Shown piece after piece: positions 9,622-21,713 of a stretch of 64,000 bases of DNA. The translations under genes and the position numbers were made by a program. The notes below the pieces were generated by a model, which saw only the letters and a program-made list of their open reading frames with translations, had not been told where the DNA came from and searched no databases. The stretch lies in assembly GCA_963210315.1 (NCBI GenBank), contig OY723305.1, positions 1,364,001-1,428,000 on the forward strand, written 5' to 3'. The stretch's first letter is position 1, and the number at the start of each line of letters is the position of its first letter. This DNA is from Rhynchopus euleeides (taxonomy: Eukaryota; Euglenozoa; Diplonemea; Diplonemida; Diplonemidae).

Positions 9622-12038
9622 CTATCTCGGCAGCTTCCCGGGCTGGAGATACATTTGAGGAGGGTAGTGAAGTACGACCGGGCTCCCACCTCCGACATGA
9701 AAAGGCATCGCGCGCAGGGGGTCCGGGTTGTATGGGACAACATAGCGGTTGTTCTGCACAGGCCAGTTACCCCTTGCACTCAGCACCTCTCTGCGGCTGC
9801 AGACAGCAACCACCAGCTGGAAGGGTGTACGAAGGGGGCCGTCGACTGGAAGGCGTATTTCGCAGAGGTCAGACGGTGTTCTCGAGTGTCAGAAGTGCAT
9901 TGACTGTTTCTTCTTGTTTGTTCAGGGGTGCAAGTTGGTGCACAAGCGTGCCAGACAGGAGATGATGTGCAGTCCTCCCGGCCCTGAGGCGGCAGCTCGA
10001 TCTGCTTGGACTCACTGGTCATCTCCACCTCCAATATGCACACTGCCTGCGACAAGCCGAGTCATGCAAAGCGCAAGGCTGTGGGTGCTGATGGACATGG
10101 CCACTGCAAGCAGCACTGCCCCAGGCGCTGCCATGAGGATTTCATCTGTGATGCAAACCGGCCCTACAGCCTGCCAAAGCGCCCGAACAATAACCGTGGT
10201 TATGAATGCGATGAACGTGGTTCTGAGTTGGAGGGACAAAGGAGCATGTAGGGTAAAGGGATGGGACTTCAACAAGCCAAAACCACTTATTGTGTGGAGG
10301 CGGTGGCAAGGTTGGCCGACGCGTCCTTGCAAACTGGTTGCAATTGATTACGAGCAACCATGTGGCTGGACACGGGTGTACCCTCTTTCGAGCCACACCC
10401 CAACCTGGATGCCGCAGCTTGGTGATATGGGTATGTCTGCACTCGCCACAACACTGAGATTGTCTCGGAGGTGGGTATGCGGCTTGAAGCCGACCGGCGG
10501 TGGCGGATGTCCAACTGAGGAGAACGACCTTCAACAAGCAACAAGAATATGCTTAGAGTGAAGATGGACCCGGTGTGGGACACCAGAGCCAGCCTGATAG
10601 GTACTGCATCAGGCCGTACCTGTCTCGCTACTCTTTTCACATAGCTTGAGTGCATTGATCTAGCTTGGCCTTGGCCTCAAATCGTTTGAGAGGGGGTGCT
10701 GATTTGCAGCCATCGAATGGCATGGGTAACCCTGCGCCGTGTGCGCCTGGTTACTGATCTGGGGCGGGATGGGGCAGTCGTGCGTTTCAGCTCGCTCAGT
10801 TCTTGACTACGTTGCAGCATGACCAGTACGAACACTGCGTGGACCATTCTTGCTGCCGTCTTCGTTGCAGAACGTCAGCGGGGTGGACATGGAGGCTACG
10901 CGGGCCCTCTTGCCTGCCAGGTACCCTCGACCTCAGCTGAAGTACAAAGGACGGTTTTGTGATGACGGCAGAAGGAAGGCAGGAAAAGGGGCTGAGATAG
11001 TTCGAGCAGTGGCGCATGGCGGCTACGAGGGGGCGGGACGAGAAGGGAGAGCAGGGGTTGCAGGTGCTGAGAGGACTTGGCATGCCAAATGGCCAGCCTC
11101 TCCCAGGCGAAGCTATCTAGAAGTTGGAGAATAAGAACCTGTGTACCTTGTATCGAACACTATCACGACTAACCCTTATACGACGCCATCCCGCACGCTC
11201 TCGGCATCGCTAGTCTCAGCGTAGTGCTGATTGAGCATATTAATTGTCTGAATTCTTGTTGGGGTAGCCAGTAGTGTAATCGCAGCTGTCGGTTCCGCTG
11301 TTCAATTCAGAGAACCCACACCCAGATGGCGAGTGTCTTCGGCTCTCTGCAGCCTCTGGCGGACAGAGGGTGGATGATATGCAGAAGGGCATTCACAGTG
11401 ACTTCACAGTGACACACTGAACTATCTTGCCAGCTCGATACTGCAACACGTACAGCAAGCCCCAGGACATAATGAGAATAACAATGCCCGCCAAGCGGAA
11501 GCTCCCCGATTCGAAGCACGAAGAGTGCGGCCCCGAAGCCGGCGGTGAAGAGGCGGATAGGATAAGGCGTCGCAGAAAGCAGCACCGATGCCCTCATCCG
11601 TGACCACCGCGCCGCAGCGAGGTGAAGAAGGCAGCAGTGCAGCAGTGCTGGAGGTGGGGCCTCCAAGGTGTACCGATGAGGAAGAGGTTCTGACCTCGGT
11701 GGACGTTCTGTTCAGGACGATGCTGCTCGAAGTACGATTGCGTGCTGGTGTCCTTCTTGGTGACCTTCGAGTTGAAGAAGTACAGCCAGGAGTTCCTTGA
11801 CGGTACATACAGTTACCTTACCGTTCTCCCCTAGCCAACCTCCGCGTGATATTTCCCCAAGGTACGGTGGGGCGAGACGAAACCTGGCGCCGGATTGGGT
11901 GGTGTTTGAGACACAGAGGCGTTTGCAGAGTTTGTGAATCTGCGCAGAACCCCAACTGAACGGCCGATGCGGTGAGGGAAGCACTGTCACCGAACCCAGG
12001 CAACGCCACAAAGGAGAAGACCGACGGCTGTCTTGGTG
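9622..12038 (-). CDS. Multi-exon membrane protein (partial model)
   Basis: Minus-strand exons were pieced together by frame and splice sites. The best supported is 10222-10016 (207 bp), with acceptor CCTCCAACTCAG and donor CCA|GTGAGT; it encodes two hydrophobic stretches (TTFIAFITTVIV and APGAVLLAVAMSI). It joins in phase to 9796-9622 (acceptor GCTGTCTGCAG), a Pro/Tyr-rich tail ending in a stop. Upstream, an exon ending at 11418 (donor CA|GTGTGT) encodes a transmembrane helix (LAGIVILIMSWGLLYVLQY) and also joins in phase. Further upstream, 12038-11822 (donor CG|GTAAGG) and a segment from 11795 look coding, but a TGA near 11600 must be removed by an intron I could not place. The start is not found. 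Plus-strand frames opposite these exons are also open, so the strand call is not certain. Confidence 0.42.
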
Positions 12039-12718
12039 CTGATTTTACGAGAGTACGCCCAAAGGTCGTGGTGGGATCCTGCAACCTCAGCGGTATAGCC
12101 TCGACGTGAAGAAGGCTCGGGCGTCGGGGATCTCATGTAGGGAAGGCTCTGCAGCTGAACCCGCCAGAGACATCGCGTCTGGACGTGACATCGATCATGT
12201 CGGGAGGAAGGACGAGCGTGTGACCCCCGAGCACAAAGGGTACACACAGCTCTCTGTGTGCTGCAGGTGGCATGCACAGGCGGTGTTGCTCTCAGTCTGT
12301 TGTCGGCAGGACATGCCGCTCCACAGCCCGCAGGTATGGCGAGGTGTGGCGTCATGCGAGTGAATGCGGCCCGCTGTGCAGGCTGATGGGCGTATCGTAC
12401 TGAGGCAGTGAGAGCTATGCACAACGCCAAGCTCCGTGCACCTGCTGCACCACAGATGCATGTATACCTCTCGTGGCGAACCAAAGACGCCCTCCGACTC
12501 ACGCAGCCTGATGTCCCGAAAGACCTGCGAACGACTGTGGCTGTCTAGCAACGTGCACCTTGGGCCCTACTTGCCTGCAAGCACTCCGGATGGAGCAGGC
12601 ACAGTGCCCAACATCTTGCTCTGGACGCAGTGAGCCTCTCACAGGCAGGCCCTCCGCAGTCGGAGGTGACGATGTGGGTGCGATAGGTAGCCCCCAGGAG
12701 TGGTGGTGAAGTGTGGCA
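12039..12718. other. No resolved gene
   Basis: Both strands carry open frames of 80-170 codons that shadow each other, some Cys-rich on the minus strand (12817-12545). This might hold upstream exons of the minus-strand membrane-protein gene, but I could not fix any splice sites. Confidence 0.3.
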
Positions 12719-13219
12719 ATGCAGGCTGCGCCCTCTCCTGTCACTGCAACGAACGACATCGATGCCAACCTCAAGCCTCACATATATGTGTCTGCCGCAA
12801 ACCACGTCACTCTGCATAACAGCAAGCAGGGGGGGTACAGAGGAGAAGCCCTAGGAAACATCGATACCGCAGAGAGTAACAAACCCCTGGTAAAGACGAC
12901 ACAGACGTCGGAAAAATCACTGTTGGCTGCGTCAACAGTACGCTGCGACGACGAAGAGGGGGCGGACAACAGGACTGGCGACACTTCCCCTTACAACACT
13001 TATGGCCCAACGCAGTTCGCTAAATTAAATACACCAACCCTTAGTGACCTATACACCGCGATGCGATGTGACCCTGTATTAAACCGTGATGTGCATATGT
13101 CCCGAGAGTACCCTACCTTTTGCGACCGATGCAGCTGGATATGGCCCGATATAATGCGACCCTACCTGCCGTCGTCAGATCCGATCGAGACGACCTGCTC
13201 TGACCCCCATCTGACCTAA
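12719..13219 (+). CDS. Hypothetical ORF, 166 residues
   Basis: A frame from the ATG at 12719 to a TAA at 13219. The first 100 or so residues look protein-like, Ser/Thr/Asn-rich and hydrophilic (for example DIDANLKPHIYVSAANHVTL). The last third runs into degenerate GACC-rich repeat DNA, where composition becomes Pro/Asp/Cys-rich, so the true end may be earlier. No domain is recognised. Confidence 0.3.
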   Translation: MQAAPSPVTATNDIDANLKPHIYVSAANHVTLHNSKQGGYRGEALGNIDTAESNKPLVKTTQTSEKSLLAASTVRCDDEEGADNRTGDTSPYNTYGPTQFAKLNTPTLSDLYTAMRCDPVLNRDVHMSREYPTFCDRCSWIWPDIMRPYLPSSDPIETTCSDPHLT

Positions 13220-13345
13220 TGGAACCCGAGAACCTGATATGACCCAGTTATGACCGAGATATGACCGATAATTGTGAACCCGTGAACCGAACCTACGACC
13301 CTTTGATATAACCTCACGAACCCTGTCTCGTCCTCCTCGGAACCC
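13020..13345. repeat. Degenerate ATATGACC-rich stretch
   Basis: Short, imperfect repeats of the words TGACC, ATATGACC and CGAACC recur roughly every 8-15 bp (for example GATATGACC, TTATGACC, GAGATATGACC between 13230 and 13270). The spacing is irregular. It may be a decayed short tandem repeat. Confidence 0.4.
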
Positions 13346-13558
13346 GACATGGCCCGACCCAAGCGCCTATGACACACCATGGAACCCCGTTATCTTGCGC
13401 TTCCCTGGGGTTTGACACCCCCTCCCCACCCCGGGGCGGCGGCCCGTATTGAGTGCACGAAGCTCGCGCCCTCAACGACTCAAGATCCTGCCCTGCTCTG
13501 ACCTGCCCTGCCCTCCCCACCCAACCCCACCCCGGCTTGTCACGCCCCGATGCTGCAC

Positions 13559-14353
13559 GTGATTCTCACCACCTGCACGGTGGGATCTTGTAAATTTTAC
13601 ATGTATAACTACAAGTATATACATGTATTATACATGTATAATACTTGCATGTCAACTATTATACTTGTATTTTTACTTGATATACATGTATTTTACATGT
13701 ATATTTCAGGCATTTACATGTATTTTACATGTATAATACTTGTCATGCAAGTATTATACATGTAAAATACTTGCATGACAAGTAAAATACTTGCATGCAA
13801 GTAAAATACATGTATTTTACTTGCATGCAAGTATTTTACTTGTCATGCAAGTATTATACATGTATTTTACTTGTCATGCAAGTATTTTACATGTATAATA
13901 CTTGCATGACAAGTATTATACATGTAAAATACATGTAAATGCCTGAAATATACATGTAAAATACATGTATATCAAGTAAAAATACAAGTATAATAGTTGA
14001 CATGCAAGTATTATACTTGTATTTTTACTTGATATACATGTATTTTACATGTATATTTCAGGCATATACATGTATTATACATGTATAATAGTTGACATGC
14101 AAGTATTATACATGTATAATACATGTATATACTTGTAGTTATACATGTAAAATTTACAAGATCCCACCGTGTGAGCATGGGGGGGGGGGGGGATCGTCAG
14201 TCGGCATCAGCCGGCGTCAGCGTCAGCGTCAGGCGGGGATCCGTGGCGTCAGCAAAGCTGACCCCACTCTCACCCATTCCCCATTCCCCTCACCCCCCAC
14301 CACCATGCCCATCCCCAGGCGCCCTCACAATCCGCAGGTGATTCTCACCACCT
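13559..14353. repeat. Nested AT-rich palindrome flanked by 16-bp direct repeats
   Basis: The sequence 13576-14171 is a long palindrome built of ACATGTA, ACTTGTA and ACTTGCA words. The outer arms (13576 to about 13662, and about 14085 to 14171) match closely. The right half carries an extra segment of about 115 bp that is an inverted copy of an inner block near 13650-13715, so a smaller palindrome is nested in the larger. It is the only long AT-rich island in the window. The 16-mer GTGATTCTCACCACCT occurs on both sides, at 13559-13574 and 14338-14353, in direct orientation. Short frames here are simply repeat translations. Confidence 0.85.
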
Positions 14354-15182
14354 CGGTGTGACAGGGAGGCAGGTGATTTGCCCCTTCTTCCCCCCCCTCC
14401 ACCCCCCCCCCCCCCACGACGATCATCGGCCTTCACAAAAAGATGTGAAGTCCGGAAATGCAGCGACGGAGTATGCATCGTATGCAGCGGGGGGGGGTGG
14501 TGGGGTGCTTGTTTGGTTCCCCCCCCCCCTCCACCACCACCACCACCTCAAAACCCGTTGCTGTCCGACGCCCCCCCTCCCCTCCCCGATCATCAGCCTT
14601 CAGCTCAAGCGAAGTCTGGAATTATTTCGGCGTGTCATCGTTCCCCCTTCACCCCTTCACCCCTTCACCCGTTCCCCCCCCCCCCCCGAGACCATCTGTG
14701 TGGTTGGTTGTGGATTGTCTTTCGGACAAACCTCAACACGGCAACATCCGGGAGAGGATGCGGTATTATGGCATTGTGCTCGAAGATCACTCTCGCGATC
14801 TGAGCTTTATTGCCCCGTCTTTTCCCCCTCTCTCTCCGCACCGATCCCCACCCCCCCACCCCCTCCACCAGCAGCTATAGACAGCTATATAACGACAAGG
14901 AGGACAGGGGAAGGCGGATAATCCCTACACGGGTTTCGGCCCTACCTTACCCTACCCTTCCCGGGATCCGGGTTTTAATATTGGGTACGCTGTGCGTTGT
15001 GGGTGCAAACGCAACGCCAATAGCAAGGCACGGGTGGTGTGTCGCGGCGTGGGGGTGTAAGGTTAAGGGTCTGCCTGGGAAGACGAGGTGGGGGGGTGGG
15101 GAGTGGGGTAGGGTGGGGGATGTGTGCCCTTCGCAGCTATCCCACCGTACCGCAACCTCATTCGGAGGAGGCATGCACGCGT

Positions 15183-15215
<33 letters not shown>

Positions 15216-15627
15216 CACTCGCTTGCCGCCTGCTGTTGCGTCTTCTCCCCTCCCTCCAACCCCCATCCCCTCTACCCGTATATAGGTTTCGTTCGCCAGC
15301 AATAGGAGAAAAAACGCGTGTGAAAAAAAACCGAAAAGAATAACAAAATAATATAAGAGGGCTGGTGTTCGTACGACAGAGAGGCCAGGGAGGCAAAACA
15401 TCACACCCCCTCCCCCCCTCCCCCGACCCACACACACACACCCATCCCCCACCCCCCCCCCCCCACCTCCCCATTTCAGAACAGAACACGCAGCCAATGC
15501 TGCGGGATGGGGAGGCGATGTGTTATTTTGTCTGTTTTGACTGGTTGGGAGGGTGGGGTAGGGGAGGGGAGGGGGTGGGGTGGGGGGGTAAACTCCACCC
15601 AGATCATAATAAAAATCAAAGGTGTGT

Positions 15628-15658
<31 letters not shown>

Positions 15659-16916
15659 CAAGAGAGACAAACAAACAGGCAGGCGCATAAAAGGGGGATG
15701 GCGGAGGGGGGGAAAGGTGCGTGACCCCCACTCCTTACTAGGGGGGGGGGGTTCAAATCGAAGGTGAACTGCTTCTATTCAACTTTTTGGGAGTTTTGCA
15801 GGCGCTTTCTGCACCCAAAACCCCCCAAAAAGTTGAATGGGAGCCGTACGTCTTGTATTTGAATAAACCCCCCCCCTTCCCCCCCAGTAAACACACACCC
15901 CTCGCCTCGCCTCACCTGTTCCCACCCTGCGCACAGAGGCAGAAAAGATTAAGGGAAGGCTTTCCACTCTCCCCCTTTCGTTCTCTCTCTCTCTCTTTGC
16001 ACCCAGGGCCCATGCGTGCTGTGTGTTGCGGCAGCACCAGACAAGAAGAACACACTGCGGCCATCACCCCCCGCATCCCGCATCACGTTGAGTCTATAGT
16101 TATAGTCTATTGCGCACGCCACCCTCCCACCCCCCCTCCCCCCCCACAGCAACGCAGGGAAGAGGAGGGGCGTGAGTGCAGCAACGGCATGACGAGATGG
16201 GGTGGGATGGGGGTGGGTGTGGGTGTGCGACACCTCATACCTCATACCCATACCCCCCCACCCCACCGCCCCCCCCCCTCCGAAGGGTGGGATATATAAT
16301 AAAAGAGCACACCAGGGGGGGGGGGGGGGAGGGGCAGTGAAATCGAAATTGAAGGGAGCACAAGAATGATCACCCTTCCCAAAAGAGCACACCAGGAGGG
16401 GGGGCGGGGGGCGGGGCGGCGGTACACACGCCACCCTGGCCCCCCTCTGCGAGTTTCAGGGGAGGGTGGGCAGGCAGGCAGGCAGGCCTTGGGGCTAGGG
16501 CAGAGGCTCAGCAGCTTTTGGGGTGAAAGGTAAATCACAGGGGGAGGAGGGAGGGGAGGGGGGGGTTTTTTTTTGACCTTCCATTCGTATTGTAGTGTTT
16601 TGGGTGAAGCGAACTCCGGAATCGCGCCGAGCGGGGGGGGGGGGGGGTTGGGGGAGCGACGGTGCGGCACGTAACGCACGCACGGTGGAGGCGGGGGGGT
16701 GCTCTCCGTGCCAGCTAAGGCACAGGGGTATCGACCTGAGCACCCGCTCTCGCTCACTCCCTCTCGTATGATTAAAGCCTCCTCTGTCGCCGTGGGTGAA
16801 GGATGCCTGTCCACAGCCCTTTTGCTTTGGATTTCTCACCCCCCCCCCTCAGGTGTAGTGTATTTGAGGGGAGGAGAAGGCGCAGCGCCACACAGCCTGT
16901 TTGCCTTTCAATCCCA
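14354..16916. other. Low-complexity spacer with microsatellites
   Basis: Dense poly-C/poly-G tracts, a CT microsatellite (about 15185-15215), a CA run near 15428-15440 and a GT run near 15621-15640. A short inverted repeat lies at about 15773-15840. The 28-bp word at 16351-16378 recurs exactly at 44493-44520. Frames are Pro/His-rich composition artefacts. I see no gene. Confidence 0.5.
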
Positions 16917-19900
16917 TCAGTCGAGGTAATCGTATCCGGGCACCGGGATCTCGGTCTGCACCTCGCGCCACGCATTGTCGAGGTACGAAAGAAGCCCGTC
17001 TGTCGGCACAACCCCGTCAACCGGCTTGGCCTTCTCCAGCGATATGGCACGCACCTTGATGAAGGTGTAGCACTTGCTCAGTGTCGTGAAGACCTGCAGG
17101 GCCTCTGCACCGGATATGTCATCCTCCTCGAGCCAGTCCAGGGTCCTGTAGGACCGTTTGTAGGTGTCTGGGTCGACGTGCAGCCGGGCGCACTGGATGC
17201 TTGCGATGCACTGGTGGGGGATCCACCCACGGAAGGACACATCCGCACGCCCGCCGTTGTAGTAACACAGGCGCTTGCTGGTCACCATGATGTGCGCATC
17301 CAGGTCGATCGCCTCTGGGCACTTGGGGTCGGCAAACCGCATCAGGCATTTGTAGTTGCAGATGACGCGCTCCCCGCTGAGCTCGGGGAATCTCTCGCGG
17401 AACCGGGTGCCCGCCCGCTCCGCCAGCTTTGCGGTGTACGTTGTCCCCGCCTTCTGCTTCGCATTGGCCATGGCCTTTGAGAGGGTGCGGGAGGCAGCAT
17501 GCGATGCGTAGGAGAAAGTGGCCTTGGTGCGCTCGCCCAGCTCGTCCGACGCCTCCGCACGCTGCTTGCGCATCTCCTGCTGCTGCTGGTGCAGCACAGC
17601 CTTTTCCTCCTTCGACTTCTCCCGCGCGACGTGCATCCGCTCCCGCAGCTGATGAGGTGTAAAGTCGAGACATGCCAACATAGGAAACGGCGACCGCACA
17701 CCCTTTGTGAGTGGGGGGAAGCGGGCCATGTCAACACCATGCGCCCGTGCCCTGTCCGTCTCCCCGCTGAAGTACTCTGCGTTGGTGAAGAGGCAGGGGA
17801 TGACCCGCAGGACGACCACGCCGCCCTTGGGTGTGGCGTCAAGGTAGTGCCGCAGTTCGGCAGCGGAGTGGACGTTGTTCCCTGCCACGGCTGCGATGCG
17901 CGCGTTGTCGATGGAGACGCCGTCGACCATCCCCGAGGAGGAGACGCGAAGGGTGGCGTGGTCCACTGAGAACCCGCTGTCCCACTTCCCCAGCTGCCCC
18001 TTCTGCACGGTCATCTCTGTGGCGAACGAGTCTTCATATGCCCAGGCATGTGTGAAGTCGTGTCGGCCCCGCCCGTCAGGCTCCGGCCATTCGTCGCCCT
18101 TCTCTCCCTCGCGGACAAAGGTCTCCTCGAGCTGTGTGAGGAGGAGGATGTTGATGCTGTGGTGGGTTCAGTGCGGCTTTGATCCGTGATCATCACATGG
18201 GGTCCAGACGAAACTGTCCCAAACAAAATGGCACCTGTTTGCTCGAACGGTGCCTGCTCGTGCCTTGTGTGCGGACACCAGATGACGCCACGAGTATTTT
18301 TAGTTCAAAATGGTGGCTGTTCACCGAAAGCAACACCACCACCCTCCCCTCTGCACAACTCTGCACAGCACACACAATCAACCACGGTTGGATGCAGCCA
18401 TACCAAGTCAGTTTCGAAGTGCACATCCACTTCCTCGTCGTCCCACTTTGCGAGCGAGTCCTGCTGCCACGTGTCCCACTCGTCATCGTCCCATGCCGCA
18501 TCCATCCACTGCTTCGCCTTCTTGGCAGGCATGGGCGAGGCCTTAGACACCGTGATTTCCTCAGAGGTGCTGTACATGGCATCTTCAAGGTACGCCACCC
18601 ACTGTGGAGGGATGTGGAGGGATGGGACAAAGCGTCAGGGCGTGTATTGCTTGGCAAAGAACCTTCCAATAGGAGCCTTCGCTCTGATGTGATCGGGTGG
18701 CCCTCCCCCCCTACCCCCCACCCCCCACTCTCTCGAGGGGCATTCACGTTGACACCAAGCCTCTGCGGGACAGCCGATTTCGGAGTTCCCCTCTCAGTTC
18801 CCATCACACACCTTATCCCGCGACACGCGGGTTTCACACGCGAATAGAATCCGCCGGTCTTCCGTGAGCAGCTCGAAGGCCTTGTCCCAGAGGTGTTCAG
18901 GGGCCTGCATATCCCGCATCGTACCCGAGTCGACAGCCTGCGTGTGTTAGTGTTGGTGTGAAGATGCATCAGATGCGCGCAACCCAGCAGCTTTGCACCA
19001 CCACCCCCCTCTCCGTCCCTCAATTTGAGAGTTGTGCTGCCAACGCAGCAAAGGGCATGCGTGGCGGTGCTCCTCGGCAAATAGGAGCATCGAACACAGG
19101 ATCCGACCGACCATCCCCCCCCCCCCCCAGCCGACCTCCTTCCAGCAACAACATGCGACAACGAGGCGACTTCCCCATCCACCCTGCTCCCTCCCCCCCC
19201 CCCCCCTCCCAAACCTATCATACCGTGCACAGCTGCAGGTTGCTGATGGAAACCGTTTTCTCCGGCTCTGCCCCTTTGGTGCGGGCATACATGAGGCACC
19301 GATCCGCAGTCCAAACCCACCTGGCAGGCCACTTGTTCCCCCCGAACAGCTTGGAGAACTCCCGCGAGAAGGACTGCCCGTTCTGCCCTGTGAGCTCCGA
19401 CTTCGGCTTATACATAAACTCCCCCGGCATGTCTGCCCACACATCTCCGACGGAGTTTGTGGAAAACCTATCCCTTGTGATGCGGGCATTTCCGAAGGCC
19501 GCCAGCTGTGTGACAGCCGCAGCCCACTCCCGGGCCTCCCGGGCGGAACCCGCTTGGAACGCCTTCGGCTTTTGATCCTTCACCTCCACCTCGAAAACAT
19601 GCTGCCTCCCGTGCTTCCCTTCGGCCTCCTCCACATCCAGCACGCGGGACACCGCATTCAGCGGGACGATCTTCCGGTTGGCGCTGCCTGTCTCATCCTC
19701 TGCAAAGCTCAGCTGCGCCTCCGTGAGGGTGACCCACTTCTTCGCCCACTCCTTCCCGAGGGCACCGCCGAGCTTCTTCATCACCGCCTTCATCGGGATG
19801 CCGTGCCTCTGCCGCAGCGCCTCCAGCGCGCGCTGCTCCTTCTCCGCAGGGGTGAGCACAGGCGACGCCGGCTGCGCCTCCGCCACCGCCACCCCGCCAC

Positions 19901-21713
19901 CCCCCTCCCTCCGCATCCCCTCCCGCCTGTCGCGGTACGACGCGCACCCCGGCGGCAGGTCATACGTGTCATACCCGGGGTCCCCCCAACACCCCGCCCC
20001 CACGGGCAGCGAGGCTGCCATCTCGAGAGACAGCGACATAGACCGGGGGCGGCTGGCATCACCCCCCCCTGACACGCCGCCACCCCTGGGCCACCCCTTG
20101 GTCCACCTCTCTGCAGGGCCTGCATCAGGGTTGGGCCTGGGCGGGGCGGGGCTGGGGAGCGGTGCGGTGGAACCCTGCTCCATCTCATGCACCGGCTGCG
20201 GCTGCGGCGCAGCCGCAGCCGCAGCCGCGTCGAGCGTGAGAGGCGCAGGCGGGGAGCGGGATGGGGCTGATGCCACCGCTGCCGGTGGTGTCGGGATGGA
20301 CATCACCCCTGCGGATGCGGCGGGGGCGGTGGCGGAGGCGGTGGCGACAGGCGCGGTGGCAGAGGAGGGCACGGCAGCTCTCGGCGTGAGCCCGCTGGGC
20401 CCGCCGCTGCCACGCCGCGGCGCCGAAAACCCCGCAGGGGTTGCTGGGGACCTGGGGAGGGAGTCGCGTGGCGGGATGATGCAGGGGGGCGCGCGGCGCT
20501 GCTGCTGCTGTGGTGTCGGCTCCGCCGACACAGAAGGCCCCCCCAGGCCCACCCCCCGTGGGTCGTGGGGCAGCGCTGCTGGTGTCGGGGTTGGTGTTGG
20601 AGCTGGCGTCGCCTCCGCTGGTTGCCCCTGCCCCTGCGTGCGGCGCGTCCCCCGCCGCGGCAGCGCTGCGCGCGGCTCCGCGATGGGGGGAGGGGCGGTG
20701 GCGGCGGCGGGCGGGGGGGAGGGCTCTGCCGCCTCTGCAGGTGTGGCGGGCGACTCGGGCTCCGGGAGCTGCAGCCGCACCCGCTTGCCGGTGCGGCGCC
20801 GGGGCGCCGAGGCAACAGGCTGCTGCAGCACCCCGGCAGGCGCCCCGAGCAGCGCCGCGGTGGCGGGGGACACCTGGGAGGCACCTGCCGCCGGCACCAC
20901 CCCCTGCCGCCGCTGCTGCTGCTGGGGCAGCGGGCCCCCAAGCAGACCCCCACCCAGCAGCAGCCCGCGGTCCGGCTGCTGCTGCTGCTGCTGCGGCAGC
21001 ACCCCCACATCCCCCAGCACTGTGTAAGCGGGCTGCGGCGCCTTCGCACCCCCCTCCGCACCAAGGGGCAAGGGTGTGCCGGGGCTCCCGTCGTCAGACC
21101 CCTCCCCCAGGATGTGTATGCCGGCGTCGCTGGCGCTGTCGCGGAGGAGGTCGCCGTAGCTGCCGCTGCTGCTGCTGCTGTCGCCTGAGGCGAAGCTGGA
21201 GGGGCGGTCCCACTGCGTCAGGTCACGGGTCTCGTGGAAGAAGTAGGGATCGCCCGACGTCTCGTCGAAGTAGCGCCGCCACCTCCCCAGCCGGGGCGCG
21301 GTGAAGGCTGCGTAGGTCGGTGCAGCGCCCTCAGAGGTGTCGTCATCGAGGCAGTCGGTGATGAGGAACTCCTCTGCAGCCGCATCGTCGTCTGTCGTGT
21401 CGTCGACAGACATGGTGGCGGCAGACTCAGGCACCTCAGCAGGGCGGACCCACTGCGTCTCCCCTGTGCCTGTGTTGTGGAAGTAGACATCGCCCGAAGC
21501 CCGATCGCGGTATTTCTCCCAGACGTTGACCCCGCGCCCCGTGCACAGATCTAGCTTCGTCTCGGAGACCCCTGGGTTTGCAAAGCCCGCCGTTTTCTGC
21601 CGGCGGAAAGCACCCAGGACGCGGCCCTGCTGGCTGCGCCCCTCGAGGTCCGTGTCATCGTCGACATTGCCGTATACACCAACACAACTTCCAAAGCGAG
21701 CAGTGCCCTCCAT
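16917..21713 (-). CDS. WW-WW-PH-PH-PDZ-like-GRAM scaffold protein
   Basis: Four coding exons on the minus strand: 21713-19224, 18937-18812, 18601-18404 and 18131-16917. All three introns (286, 210 and 272 bp) are phase 0 and GT-AG (donors GTATGA, GTGTGT, GTATGG). The joined protein has 1342 residues. Domains: WW 1 (about 62-93), WW 2 (about 142-172), a Pro/Ala/Gln-rich linker, PH 1 (about 640-740), PH 2 (about 764-885; exon junctions fall inside it, and the helix containing KWVAYLED completes it only after splicing), a Trp/Asp-rich segment, a PDZ-like fold (about 987-1049), a helical stretch (about 1095-1150) and a GRAM domain (about 1182-1257). PH and GRAM domains commonly bind membrane phosphoinositides and WW domains bind Pro-rich ligands, so a membrane-associated scaffold role is inferred. 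An acceptor-like CCCCCTCAG lies just before the ATG, so a 5' exon may exist. Confidence 0.88.
18241..18326. repeat. Dispersed repeat, diverged copy in an intron
   Basis: This 86-bp stretch lies inside the third intron of the WW/PH/GRAM gene. It is clearly related to 53391-53475 and its three tandem copies (shared words CGAACGGTGCCTGCT, TGTGTGC and GCCACGAGT, then TTTTTAG). It could be a short interspersed element or a small non-coding RNA; I cannot tell which. Confidence 0.6.

Noticed and set aside
9622..9796. Helitron protein suggested by the peptide NNRYVVPYNPDPL
   Set aside because: The words RYVVPYNP recall a Helitron motif, but there is no HINVE, Rep or helicase motif nearby, and the exon joins in phase to transmembrane segments.
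9749..10561. 270-codon plus-strand frame
   Set aside because: Overlaps minus-strand exons with better splice sites, starts and stops arbitrarily, and has no domain.
14358..15731. Pro-rich frames on both strands
   Set aside because: Composition artefacts of poly-C/poly-G DNA and CT or GT microsatellites.
18193..19332. 379-codon minus-strand frame overlapping exons 2-3 of the WW/PH/GRAM gene
   Set aside because: It runs through introns in the wrong frame. The spliced model with three phase 0 introns completes a PH domain and is clearly better.
19678..21304. Long plus-strand Ala/Gly/Pro-rich frames (449 and 264 codons)
   Set aside because: Antisense shadows of the Pro/Ala/Gln-rich linker of the WW/PH/GRAM protein.
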